Assembly: GCA_023313575.1 (NCBI GenBank)
Contig: JAJTTP010000018.1
Location: 1 to 64,000 of the forward strand
Reading direction: 5' to 3'
Origin: Eutypella sp. D-1
Lineage: Eukaryota; Ascomycota; Sordariomycetes; Xylariales; Diatrypaceae
DNA length: 64,000 nucleotides
The notes beneath the pieces are model-generated. The model worked only from the letters and a program-made list of their open reading frames with translations, was not told the origin of the DNA and searched no databases. Each line of letters opens with the position of its first letter. The stretch's first letter is position 1. This document shows positions 46,801 to 57,875 of the stretch, piece after piece. The position numbers and the translations under genes are program-made.

Positions 46801-47588
46801 TCTGGGCAGGATCGATTAGTCGATATGACTCGCATATGCAGCCCAGTAATTGGGGTATGGGTATGTCAGACGGCAGCCACGACCACAGCACTTCATTTCC
46901 TTGGACTCTTTGGTTTCACCCCAGCTTCGTCGTCTGATAGCTGACGCAGCCAAAATATACTGCAGTGCTTATTTGGGGAGTGTAGTGGAGAAAAGGCAGT
47001 TGAGTCATTGGCCCCTGATGATGAGGAATGATCGGGGTGGGATGAGAGCCAGACGAGATGACTTATTTCAATACTACATTACCCCCCCTTTCCCCCCGTA
47101 GTCCGCCTCATAATCTCCCCTTTTTATAATAGAAATAATAGATATTTATCAGCCAATCAATTATTCACTTACACCGCAAAGCTGGCATCTTAGGATTCAA
47201 GCCGGCAGGATGAACAGGAGCGTACACGTGGGATCCTTCCGTCGGCCGTGCAATAACCTTTAGTCCATAGACCTCCCCTTTATTCGTCTCTTTTAGTATA
47301 TGATATCAGTTAATCGGGTTTACGAAGGTCGTAGTGAGGTAGGGCGCACGAAACGTTTCGAAGCTGGCCAATTAGGTCAAAGGAAAGAAAATGTGCGACT
47401 ATGTTGTAGGCCGTTGTGAGTAGGCCTATATATGGATACTGAAAGATGTGGGGCGCACTACCCCTTTTTGCCCATGTTCGTGTCTATAGCTTACACGAGT
47501 CGAGTTCCCTGAACCTGGTAAGAATACCATCTGCGCGAAGGACAGCTGCCCAAAGTCGAAGCTTCATCGGAAGATTAATGATAAGAGC

Positions 47589-48138
47589 CTAAGGGGCGGC
47601 ATTTACGATCTTTACTTGGAGAGCTACGTACCAGAAGGTAACACCCGACGCATAGTCTGGCTGCGCTAACAGCCTAGTCAGAGCGTTTGGGGCGTATATA
47701 CCTGGTCCTTGTTCGTCAAGCATGTGTATGGAGACACAAGTTCGGGCGATACGCTTAACGAGAGCTGGAGATGCTCCTGTTGGAGCCGCTAGCTCGTCAT
47801 CAGTCTTTGGCCGACCGCCATATTGTACGGCTGTTTCGAAGATCTTCAAGTCGATGGCAATGCGGGCGGCTACAGTCCGGGTCGGCTATATTTGCTTGGG
47901 TTAGCATATCCGCTACCTGACATCAGAAAAGAGGCGCCCGTACCAGTGCCCATATGGTCCATAAAAGCGTTTCGACAGGGGTCTCTGCAGCAACTACTAG
48001 TTTCCTTGCGCTCGCGACTAGCTTCTCGCGCGCCTCTGAGTCGCCTTTCATGAGTTTGTCGCCGTCTGCCGCTACCTGACTGAGGGCTTGAGAGATTCAC
48101 TCCATGTGAGAGGACGTCTCGGATGCCTGGCCAGACAT
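47589..48138 (-). pseudogene. O-methyltransferase remnant (dimerisation domain only)
   Basis: Minus-strand remains of a fungal plant-type O-methyltransferase. Exon 1 (48138-47944) begins MSGQASETSS but has an in-frame TGA at 48099-48097. Beyond it the reading continues with ISQALSQVAADGDKLMKGD and ETPVETLLWTIWAL. A 58-nt intron (47943-47886, GTACGG donor, TGCTAAC branch, TAG acceptor) joins in phase to PTRTVAARIAIDLKIFE and the winged-helix dimerisation region (DELAAPTGASPALVKRI, then YAPNALTRLLAQPDYASGV). After GVTFW the resemblance stops, either at a stop at about 47,589 or through a possible intron into a short non-matching frame. The SAM-binding domain with its GGG motif is absent. The TGA could be a CGA-to-TGA transition. 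A start at a downstream Met is possible but would not restore catalysis. Confidence 0.75.
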
Positions 48139-49044
48139 TATGACCGAAATGTGCGAGAGAAGCGATAGAAAGGGTCACAAGAGGAAGACTGCGACGCTTC
48201 TAGAGGGAACTATTGATGATGCCAACGGTGCTGACAAGTATACCAGATAATTCTACAGGAGAAAGGTACTATAACTCGTAGGGGATGTCGATGTCGTCCT
48301 TCTTCTCTGGAGGAACGATACCACGGGCACGGTACGGTATCCCTGGATCTGTGGCTCCCGCAGCAATAAAATAATGGAAAGTTACTTGTCAAGCACAACC
48401 ACATCTTGGATATCGAGATTACTCAAGGTATATATAATAGAACTGTTCACGATTAGCGACCAAGATTCAAAGGCATTACATACGGGATTCCCAGTAAACT
48501 ATCTGTTAAAATACTACTAGATCACTTCACTGATTTTACGATTCTGAAGAAGAGAGTGGTTTTGGCATCTCACTGTGTGACTGAAGTATACTGCTGTTTG
48601 AATGTAGATATACGCGATCCAGCTTCAATACTGGGTACTGGGTGATCCAGATGTAAGCCCCTGAGCCTTGCCAAGCCATCGTGAGGCTCACGCCATAGAG
48701 CAAGCATTAGCAGCAGTGTCGCACGAGAATAACTATATGAAAAAGAATTGCTAGTCCGACATTCTAAGCAGATTTCTCATTGTCTCAATTATGTTCATTT
48801 CCGCGGTCGGAACCAAATCCCGCTTAACGTAGGTATTAAGGGCTAGTGGGGCCATGGGTTCGTCCAACCGCATATGCACGCTCCCTTGCGAGGTAGACAT
48901 GCGGGGTAAACATTCCAGTCTTAATCACATCGTCGGCCTCATGCTCTAATGTTGTCAAGAAAAGTGCTTGACCCTATGCAAGCCTCCAAGTGAACACGAT
49001 CGTACATACCTCGATGATCGCCCGTTTACATCAGATCTCCGAAG
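48139..49044. other. Intergenic stretch between the methyltransferase remnant and the TPR gene
   Basis: About 0.9 kb. I searched it in all frames by eye for NB-ARC or NACHT motifs that would complete the downstream TPR gene and found none. No other gene seen. Confidence 0.5.
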
Positions 49045-50528
49045 ATGTTGTCAGAGAAGGCGCAAATTCTCCAAAATGTTCTAGCATTCTTCGATCCTAA
49101 TTTAGTCCTTGAAAGACTCATTTTAAAGAGCAAGGCACCGCTTTCTGAAGATAAGCTCCTGTTCCTATTCAATGAGCCAGAGTACGTTATGCAGACTTTT
49201 CTGGCGTTCAATACCATGCTAACATTAGTATAGCTTCGCTGAAGCCGTGGTGGAGCTTACAAGAGCTGGTTTGGTAACTCGCATTGCATCATCTGAAGCC
49301 CTATCCGTGCATCGTCCAGTGCAAGGGTTGGTCCTCGAACGCTTGACACCAGAAGACCGAATAGTCTACTTCGATTCAGTAGTGAACCTCCTCTTCTATG
49401 ATTTCCAAAATACCTGGAATGCCAGAGAGCCTCACCAGGGACATGGTTACCAAGCATGGGAGTCTTGCAGCTCTGTGATTGTGCACATCGAATGGCTGAT
49501 AGACATATCAAAGGAGTATAAAGTGACATCCAAAGATTATACAACCTGGGCGGAACTTATTTTTCGTGCTGGAACGTAGGTTGTCTCACCTTATGAAATC
49601 CGCGAAAGCTGCTAATGTGAACGATAGCTATCTCTGGGAAAGGGAGAAACCTACATCAGCTCGATTGTTTTTCGAATTCGGACTGAGCATCGACATCGAC
49701 AAAGAGAGCTTACTCACAGCTCAGGCGTATCGCTTGATGGGTCACGTATCACTCGATCTAGCCAGGCCAAGAGCTGCGCTCGAGGCATACAAGGAAGCCC
49801 TCGCCATCCGAGAGAGAATAGAGCCTCCCGAGTCTCCGCCTATAGCAGACATCTATGATTCAATCGCTTGTAGTCTTACCGAGATTGGTGACGTAGATCA
49901 GGCGCAAGCTTATCTAGCCAAAGCTATGGCAATACATCTTGCTCACGATCCACTCCAAAGAACCAGGACAGAAGCGATTCGTGCATTGACCTTCCTACGG
50001 GCCCATAAGCCACAGGATTCCCTTCAGGCTCTCCAAAAATGCTGGGAACTTCAGGGCCTTATGCAGGATCGAGTCGAGGCATCCAACTATCCAAAACATA
50101 GTGGAGATCTGGTTCTCTTGGCAAGAATATACTGGATGCAAGATGAGAAGGACAAGGCTCAAGTCTTGATGTCGAGAACGATTGACATCCGCAAAGGTCT
50201 TTTTGGCCAAGACAGAAGCCCAAGAGTTGCTGATTCAATCTTCCACCTAGCCCGTATACTTGATGAAAAAGGACAGGACATTTCTGCTGCCAAACTCTTA
50301 CGCGATATCTTGGACATGAGCGAAGAAGAGCCAGACATGAGAGCTCATTTCGCTAGAGCATTGTGGTTCTTAGCCGCAGTTGAGAAGAAAATGGGTAGCC
50401 CCGACAATGAATGTGATGCACTTAGAGAGAGAGCCCGGACAGAGCGAAAAGAGATAGGCTGGAGGGAAGGGAATGACGCCGATACTGACGAGTCGTTTAT
50501 TTCGCTTGTAAGCTGGATGTTATGGTGA
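49045..50528 (+). CDS. TPR half of a STAND/NLR-like protein, NTPase domain missing
   Basis: Exons 49045-49181, 49234-49575 and 49628-50528 join in phase to 459 residues; both introns are 52 nt (GTACGT/TAG and GTAGGT/TAG). The start (ALAFFDPN-type segment: ILQNVLAFFDPNLVLERLI) and the following winged-helix-like block (AEAVVELTRAGLV, LSVHRPVQGLV) are what normally follows an NB-ARC or similar NTPase in fungal STAND proteins. Then come TPR-like helical repeats (AYRLMGHVSLDLARPRAALEAYK, SIACSLTEIGDVDQA, RIYWMQDEKDKAQ, LARILDEKGQ). Full-length relatives carry an effector and NTPase N-terminally; neither lies upstream here. All frames are intact, so it may be expressed as a short protein, or be a 5'-truncated gene. 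The ATG is simply the first in frame. Confidence 0.7.
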
Positions 50529-51405
50529 GCAGCAGACATGTCACTGGGCACTGAGTCACCTGTAACTTGGAGCAAAACCGGCCCAAATTGAAAAAATGAG
50601 ACAAACCAGCAACGGGGCAGGAGAATTTTTTAATGTTACTTCATCATTCCAAGTTCCAGGTTTCAGGAGATTATAACCCCGACAATGAAGTTATGTATGT
50701 TGGGACTGGTCTGCTGCTCGTCGATGGGTGGTGGATATAGTTGCTTGGGCTATTAGTAGAAGCCAAGGCCACTTAGTTTACCCCTTTTCTTTTTATCCAC
50801 TCGCGCCCAGAACATGCAGACATTTTGGCCGCTACGAACTTTCACGGCGTGCGACGGTGCTCTTCTGCGGGATTTCAGTTATATCTCTGATAATATTATT
50901 GTATAGATTCCTAACGTAGTACTTACTAGCAGTCTGTAACAGCGGCGCTACAACATATGCAATAGCCATGTATGCGACGGCAAGGGCACTTGTGGTTTCC
51001 TGAAAGTCACGTCGCCACTGAAGGCCCCGCTCTGTATCTGCAAGACAGCTCTTGGAAGAAAAATAGACGGCGGTTAACCTCAAGGCATTTAATGAAATGA
51101 TATGTGGTTTATCAATAGGCGTTCCCCGGTGCACCATACTGCCATGGACACGCGCGAGGAAAGATATGTAACAGGTAATATGGCGGTCCAATTTATTTAT
51201 AACAGGTAGGCAATGCGCCAATTCTACACTAATATCTTAACAAGCCTCCGAGGGAGAAAAAGGAAATACAGATGTCGTGGCATCACATATGCGTCAGTTC
51301 ATTTGTCGTAGCCCTAGAGGACCGCCCTTCCAAAACACCACCTGCGAATCCATCCTGTTCGCAGCCGCTCAGCGCCAGATCCTTGCTTCACTTGATCTTA
51401 ATCTA
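50529..51405. other. Convergent intergenic region
   Basis: 877 bp between facing stop codons. A minus-strand open frame (50,832-51,221) starts with TTG and has no recognisable family. Nothing else supportable. Confidence 0.5.
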
Positions 51406-53015
51406 TCACTTCGAAACGTGCATTGCCCCGTCGCTGCTGCTCCCCGTTTCGGTCGTGCCGCTCTGTGGGTCGTGGTACCCAGCCACTGCCATCGCTGCCA
51501 TCGTCAAGGTCTGGGTCTTACCGACATCGTCACGGCCAGTGCCGGTGTCCGCCAGATTAATAACCACTTCCTCGTCGTAATCATTGTTGTTTGTAGCGTC
51601 TCTGTTCTTACTCCCCTGACTGAATCCCATCTTTTCGCGTACTTTTCGGAACCCCGACGAAGACCGACTACTGGCGCTGGTCTTCGAGTTAGTCGGGTGG
51701 CCACTGTCTCTTACTCGGTTACGTTCTTGGACCGCGTCGTAGTGCTGCTCGTAAGAGGAGCCAAGAAGGCGTGGGAAGTAACGGCGTGCAATGCTTTTGA
51801 AGGACGGGATAGATGCCGCCAGGATGCCGATATTGATCTCAATAACGCTCCAGTACATGGCGCTCGTGATGACCCATGTCGCGTCCTCGGAGACTAACAT
51901 CTGCGGAATGAAGGTGATGCGGATAATGGATGATACACAGGCACTACGAAATAGCGTCTAGATTAGATGTGATTGGGTACAAAGGCGGTAGAGTAAAAGA
52001 GATGGCTTACAAAAGGCCCAAGCACAGCATGACGGCCAGCCCAACCTTTTGTCGCCATGGTAGGTGAAGTCGGGTAACGAGTCGTAGCGGCAATGTATAT
52101 GTGAGGAAGTCGGTGAGTATATTAACGGCTGCGTTCGCAAGGTAAAACGCATTTATGTTGATACACTTCTTGTCCTCTGCCGAAATCGTGATATCGTAGG
52201 CCGCGCGCACCGGCGAGCACTGGAAGATGCAAGCCATTGCATTTCCTCCAGCCTATCATGATCAAGTCAGCCTATGCCGCCTAGTACTATATATGTCGTG
52301 GGTGTTACATTGAGGGAAAGGGATGCGTATGTTTCTGGTTTTGGTGTAGCTTAAGAGAGGATACCACATGGCTGTGTCGCTAGGGACAATGTTATATTCC
52401 TTACCTGGCAAATTACCACACCAAGCATGACGATGGCCAGTCTGCGCAGACTCTTGTCCTCGAGTCGCATATAGAGGGCAAGAACTGAAATTTTGATAAA
52501 CCCTAGGCAAGCATTGTAGAATATTGACGAGAGCCACACTATGTGCATGTATGCCGTGAAATTATCCGGTCCTCGGGACATCACGTCCTCGATGTGGCTC
52601 CCGAGGCCATGTTGGACCGCTATTGGTGGTCAGTTCCGTCGAGAATGGCGCAACAGGAAGGTAACAGAGCAGTAGAGATAGGGTCTTGAATGCAGGGAGT
52701 CTCACAGAGTATAGTGGCAATCATGAAAGCCCATGACAATAACTATCATAGGGTACAATAAGCACTTCCGCGCTGCTTGGCTTGTACAATGTCGTCACAA
52801 GGAGAGGACTCACAACAGCAACGCAGATGAGAACTAGCTTGTCGTCAGCTTTGAGTCCCTTACCACATTCTCGCAATTATGGACCTACTATCGTCTGCGC
52901 AAACCGACCTCACGATGAGGGCTCTAGCCCAAAGCCTCAACGTGATTGTGATGGCGGCCAGAACACCGAAGATTATGGCCACGGCTGTCACCGTCGGTCC
53001 TCTAGTCTCTGCCAT
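51406..53015 (-). CDS. Rhodopsin-domain (7TM) integral membrane protein
   Basis: Six exons on the minus strand join in phase to 392 residues: 53015-52914, 52858-52814, 52742-52706, 52619-52405, 52252-52011 and 51943-51406. Introns are 55, 71, 86, 152 and 67 nt, all GT-AG. It belongs to the large fungal rhodopsin-domain family that includes PTH11-like receptors' relatives. Typical motifs are present: an N-terminal ETRGP, then HGLGSHIEDVM, VWLSSIFYNACLGFIKIS, LYMRL, CIFQCSPVRAAYD, CININAFYLANAAVNILTDF, LPLRLV and an AMYWSVIEINIGILAASIP segment. Seven hydrophobic helices fit. The last ~100 residues are cytosolic, Ser/Thr/Asp-rich. No CFEM domain is present. Function unknown; related genes often lie near specialised-metabolism or accessory loci. 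Confidence 0.88.
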
Positions 53016-55254
53016 GTTGAAAATGAACTAGGCAATGTTCTTCCGAACAGAGGACGGTTTCTGTCGACTTGATAAATCCGGCGAATTTGTGAGTGGTGCT
53101 TATTTCTCCCACCTCAGTGAGAGTCCTACCCATCTAAATATATTATCGCAAACGAATGTTTATTCAGCAACCGTAGTGTGCTTCTTCTCCCATCCCTTCC
53201 TTCTGGGAGAGTAAGTGCCTTCCGCACGCAGATATATACTAGACCCTTGAGACTATTTTCGCCGCGTGTCAGCCTCACAACGCAGCGAACTTCAGCTCAC
53301 CACTCACGTCGATCAAATCAGGATGTCTTCTTTATGATATATGGAGGCGAACTCCCCGGATCCTGGTCGCGGGAGCGTCCACTTATCAGATGCCATCCTC
53401 CTTTTCTTTTTCTTCTTCCTTGCTCCCTTTCTTTTCGTCGCAGGTTATCCCGAACGCTTCCAGTGGAAGTAGACCAGCCGTTCGATAATATCATCACTGG
53501 CGGTACGTATATGCGGGCGCGGAAAATTTTCAACCGCGTGGCGTCCTGTGTCTCACCCGTCGTCTCGGGGTCGTTGCTGGCAGGTATAAGCGACCAACGT
53601 TCGCCCTGCGCAACCGCGCAAGCCCCCCTCCAGCCCCCCTTAGCCACAGGGTGTTTCTTCTGGATCATTGTGACCGCCGGTCGTCATCAACTCCAGCCAA
53701 TGACGATGTGAGCCGAGAAAGCCGCCCTCATCCCCTCAGCCCAGAGCTACCCAGAACTTGGAATCTTGGGAGTGGCAGAGGTTGAGGAGTGTCCGCCCTT
53801 CAAGAAAAAAGATGTCGGAAGAATATGTCAATGTCTTATAAACATTTGCTTATTCCTCTTAATTAGGTTACAGAAGCGCCCCTGTGGCTGCAAGGAAACG
53901 AGCCTGCCCATACTTGCTGACTTGTCAGTACGTATCTGCTTAACCTCCTCTACTGCTAGTTATCAGGACGATACTGTGTCACCCGGCTACTGTGAGACAA
54001 CTCTTGGGGTCGCGGGATGTTTGGCTGAGATCACCCCGCTGCCCCAAATCCGAGGCGACGGATCAGATATCAATATATTAGTTGCCGAACGATCATCAAA
54101 AGGCCATGCACCCACCATGCTGTCAGATCAGGGTCTTTGAGCAGTCGTCTTGCCAGTATGGTTTCATGGCGACATGGCTGTCCGGGGTCATCCCCGCTTG
54201 AAGGCTGCCTCTAGTTTTGCGGCGAGGACTTCCCCCCCTATGCGCTAGGGAACGTGATTATGTGAACAGGATAGGGAATACGTTACAGGTTGCCCAAAGC
54301 TTTCATCAGACAGGTATATTGTAACTTGCGAGCCTGCTGTGGTTTCACTAGGTTCCTCGCAGAATACAACATCAGTTCCATCCTTTCCGGATTACTGGGT
54401 GTTCATGGTTCGATGGGGTGTCTTGAAAGAATAAATTTTCGCATTATACATAGGGTTCCAAAGGAAAAGGAACGGGGTCGGGGTCGGGGAAGAAAAAGCA
54501 ACTATGTGGCGGTTCTAGTTGCCTGCCGGTCATGTCTAGGATGTGCTGCACGGGAAATGCACTTCTCGTTGGTTCCCTTCGGGTTCTTGGCACGGCACGG
54601 GGCAGCGAAGGGGGTCGCTTTGTTCCTTATCCCTCATTCCTAGTCCCGGGACGACTCACATCCGGCCCGATATAAGGGTGACTTTTCCTGGATGCGGCCA
54701 ATAGGATGGATACCATATAAGCTTTTCAATCCCCTCTCCCTATAACTATCTCTCAGCCTCTCGGAGCATATGTAGGTACGTGCGCACATAGGGGTTCCGA
54801 GAACCGAGTGAGACGCCCCCCTCCCTTACGATGCTATTAACCGCATGCAGCAGTCAACTCCGACGCTGTTTTGTGATCTGTAGCCTAGCTATGTAGACTG
54901 ACGTACATAGGGAGGAGGGGTGGTTGCTTGCCCCCGCATTTCAGGGCCGTGATATGTGATAAGTAGATGTTGAAGATGATAGATCGAGATGAAATATGGG
55001 ATTCTTTGTTCTCAGGGTGGGCTTTTAATGGATGCATGTAGGACATGGTTTGGGTTCGGCACACAGGACCGAAGTCTTTGAATAGACAGCCTGGTGTCTA
55101 CATTTACCACATCTGCAAGAAAAGACTACGGCTGGAACTCACCCTCTCGAGGCATCCTTTGATTTCCCACCCTATAGGACACTTTCCTGTACTTACCATA
55201 GCCATTTCGTGTGCGTAAATCTCGTGTTTCAAGATTTGTGAACAGTAAACAGCA
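53016..55254. promoter_or_regulatory. Divergent intergenic region, 7TM protein / P450
   Basis: 2.24 kb between opposite start codons. Open frames on both strands at 53,178-53,711 overlap each other, are rich in Arg/Ser/Pro and show no family resemblance. No RNA gene or repeat recognised. Confidence 0.5.
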
Positions 55255-57875
55255 ATGTCGTGGCTGAGCCTGAGCAACCTTGTCGTGCTCGGCCTCGCAT
55301 ACGTGTTCTGGAAGATTCTCTACCAGATAGTACATTGTCACTACTTCCACCCTCTGTCCATCTTCCCCGGACCATTCTGGGGCGGCATCACCCGCCTGTG
55401 GCTGGCGTATCATAACCTGAAGGCGGACGAGTGCCAGATCATCCAGGCACTACACAGGAAACATGGTGAGCATATATCCGTTCGTTCATTCGCAAATTGT
55501 TGTAACTGTACTGAGAGCGCCTCCCTTCAACTTTGCCCCGCGGTAATGTAGGGCCCGTTATCCGGATCACTCCTACGATGCTCTCAGTGAGCGACGCGAC
55601 CAAGCTCCCAGTGATATACCATCGATTCGCCGATAAGTCACAGCACTATATCACAGGTAGCTTCGGGAAGACGGAGAGTATTTTCAATGGCATGTCTCAA
55701 CCTACCTTGGTCCTCCATGTCATCTAGAAACACTAACATATTGGTAGTGCGTCGAGTCTCCCGGTTTTACCTTTCAGCCACTTCGTGACCTCATATCCAT
55801 CCGATAAATTCTATCTCTGAATATACAGGAGTTGTAGTTTTAGAGTACCTATTATACTGAGGGCCAGGCTAGAGCTTGACCTTATCGAGAATGAGGGGTT
55901 GAGCTCTTGCAGCATATATAGCTCAATAAGCTCAGTTGCTAACACCACTCGAGAAGCAGCTCTAGAAAGGCACAGTGGCGGAGCTGGTACGACCGCCCTG
56001 TGTCCGACTTTAGCTGCGACTCGTAACCTGGGTTCGATTCCCGGGACGTCCCTAGTGGGTAACAGTTATTCAAGCAGTACATCCCCATTGTAAGCGGATT
56101 TAACTGTTAGGGGTTTACCCTACTGGGTAATAGTTATTCCTGCATCAGGCCTCCATCTGAACTGGTTTAACAATTGAGGGATCTGGGGGAGTTTTTTTTT
56201 TTCTTTTTTTTTCTTCCCTTTTCTTTTTATGCTGACAGCAAGGCACACACCTCAGGTCCAGGACCACAGGGTGCACGCGCAGTACCGCAAGGTGGCGGCG
56301 TCACCGTACAGCTTCAGCAACATCAGGCGGATGGAGCCGCTGGTGGATGGGAACATCGCGCGGTGGTTGGGGCGGCTGGACGGGGACTTCGCGGCGACGG
56401 GGGCCGCGTTCGACCTGGCGCCGTGGGCCGTCTACCTGGCGTTCGATGTGCTGTCCGAGGTGGGGTTCGGCGCGCCTTTCGGCTTCATCGAGAAGGGCGC
56501 CGACGTCGCGGGTCTCATCCAGGGCTTCCACGACGGCCTTGTTCCCTTCGGTATCATGGCCCGTCTCTACCCGTTCACCAACTGGGTCAAGCGCACCCGC
56601 TTTGGCGAGAAGTACCTCGTCGCCGGCCCCGAACAGGACTCGGGCATCGGCGTGCTCATGCGGTTCCGCGACCGCCTCATCGAACAGCGATACAAGGACA
56701 TAGAGGCCGGCACAGCCGGAGGCCGCACCGACTTCCTGCAGACGTGAGTTGGCTTAATTTACCTGTATCCTGCATCCTTCTCAATTGCCCTCTACCTTCC
56801 CCCGTTTTCATTATATTGGGTCAAACTAGACCCCACCACCGAACACCTACGGAGTAAATGCACAGGCAGAGAGATGTTGAGGATCTCTTTCGTTATGAAT
56901 AGGTTTATCGAGGCACGAGACGAGGAGGGGAAGCCGCTGAGCCTCGAGTACATCAAAGCGGAGGTCCTGCTGATCCTCCTAGCGGGGGCGGACACGACAG
57001 CGACGGCGTTCCAGGCACTCATGCACAGCGTGCTGTCGGAGGAGGACGAGCAGGACGGCACGCCGGTCTACGACAAGGTGATGGCGGAGATCGACGCGGC
57101 GACGCGCGCCGGTGGGCTCTCGGCCACACCGAAGTACGACGAGGTCCTCGAGCACTGCCCGTACTACGTCGCCTGTGTCCGCGAGACGCTGCGCCTCTAC
57201 CCCCCGGGTAAGTAGATCTTTGTCTATCTATCTATCTGCATCGCCAGCTAGCCAGCCACGGGAATTGATCTGAAGCTAACGACGGGACGCACAACGCGAC
57301 GAACGCCGGGGGTGTCGGGCTTCCCCCTCCCCCGCATCCATTTGGAAGAAGGAGGGTGGGAGCCCGACACCAGCATATCAGCACCCAACATATTTCCCCG
57401 GCTCGTCGCGAAGGGCGGGCTGGACCTGTACGGCAAGTTCGTCCCGGAGGGAACCGAGGTGACGGGTAACGCGTGGGTGGTGCAGCGGGACCCGGGGGTA
57501 TACGGGCCGGACGCGGAGGTGTTCCGGCCGGGCCGGTGGCTCGACAGCGACGGCGGCCTTGGCGGGAAGGCCGGGGATCGGGCCGCGGACTACGCGAACA
57601 AGTATAGCCTCACGTTCGGGTACGGCGCGCGGGGCTGCCTCGGCCGCGACCTCGCGCTCATGGAGCTCTACAAGGCGCCGCTGCAGTTCCTGCGCACTTT
57701 CCGGCTGCGCCCCGAAACTGCTGCTGCCGACACCGGGCGGCCCCGTCCCGGACAACGCGTCGGCAGGGTTGGTGGAGTTGCGGCCGGCGGGCCCGGTCGG
57801 TATGTCTACAAGGGTGGTATATCCTATTGGGAGGATATGTGGATTACGATCGATCGGCGGGCGCCTGTGGTCTAG
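55255..57875 (+). CDS. Cytochrome P450 monooxygenase (pisatin demethylase-like), possibly damaged at intron 2
   Basis: Heme-thiolate monooxygenase anchored to the ER by an N-terminal helix ([18 protein letters not shown]). Exons: 55255-55465, 55552-about 55688, about 56262-56743, 56903-57207 and 57382-57875, roughly 543 residues. Key motifs: I-helix AGADTT (56982-56999), K-helix ETLR (57183-57194), FRPGRW, and heme loop [10 protein letters not shown] with the Cys codon at 57636. Introns 1, 3 and 4 (86, 159 and 174 nt) are GT-AG and in phase. Intron 2 is odd: about 570 nt, it contains a tRNA-like sequence. After GKTESIFN the next bases are GGCATG, not GT; in-frame GT donors further on (55710, 55719) are poor and add 7-10 residues. 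Either a non-canonical donor is used or the gene is broken. Substrate unknown. Confidence 0.8.
55969..56183 (+). mobile_element. tRNA-like SINE-type sequence inside P450 intron 2
   Basis: An A box (TGGCGGAGCTGG, 55976-55987) and a B box (GGTTCGATTCC, 56031-56041) match RNA polymerase III internal promoters and are 43 nt apart. A 5-bp D-arm (GGCGG/CCGCC) and a T-arm (CTGGG TTCGATT CCCGG) fold correctly. The acceptor arms GGCACAG and GACGTCC pair at only two positions, so this is not a working tRNA. The 3' flank has two diverged 67-68 bp units (56051-56118 and 56119-56183) and then a T-rich tract. This layout fits a tRNA-derived SINE or its relic; no target-site duplication was confirmed. Confidence 0.55.
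56051..56183. repeat. Diverged tandem duplication, unit about 67-68 bp
   Basis: The unit starts match at 19 of 21 positions (56051-56071 against 56119-56139, shared GGGTAA and AGTTATTC), and the unit ends also align (GGATTTAACTGTTAGGGG against GGTTTAACAATTGAGGG). Confidence 0.75.
57311..57371. repeat. Inverted repeat in P450 intron 4
   Basis: GGTGTCGGGCTTCCCCCTCC at 57311-57330 pairs, with a few mismatches, with 57351-57371 (…GGGAGCCCGACACC). The intron transcript could form a strong hairpin. Confidence 0.75.

Larger units (their letters stand above)
39733..47588. other. 7.9 kb gene-poor stretch
   Basis: No open frame here is supportable as a gene. Visible structure: a 12-13 bp inverted repeat at 43206-43240, a perfect 19-bp inverted repeat at 43817-43880, a CAC trinucleotide repeat near 44,933-44,954, and a TACCTAGGTA palindrome at 45524-45533. 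Many open frames overlap on both strands and start with TTG, GTG or CTG rather than ATG. Confidence 0.5.

Noticed and set aside
50832..51221. 129-codon minus-strand frame between the TPR gene and the 7TM gene
   Set aside because: First codon is TTG, the sequence resembles no family, and it lies in a convergent 3' region.
53178..53711. 177-codon plus-strand frame and a 116-codon antisense frame
   Set aside because: Both overlap the same sequence, are rich in Arg/Ser/Pro and show no recognisable motif or intron structure.
55969..56052. A functional tRNA gene
   Set aside because: D- and T-arms fold, but acceptor arms pair at only two of seven positions, so it cannot be a working tRNA.
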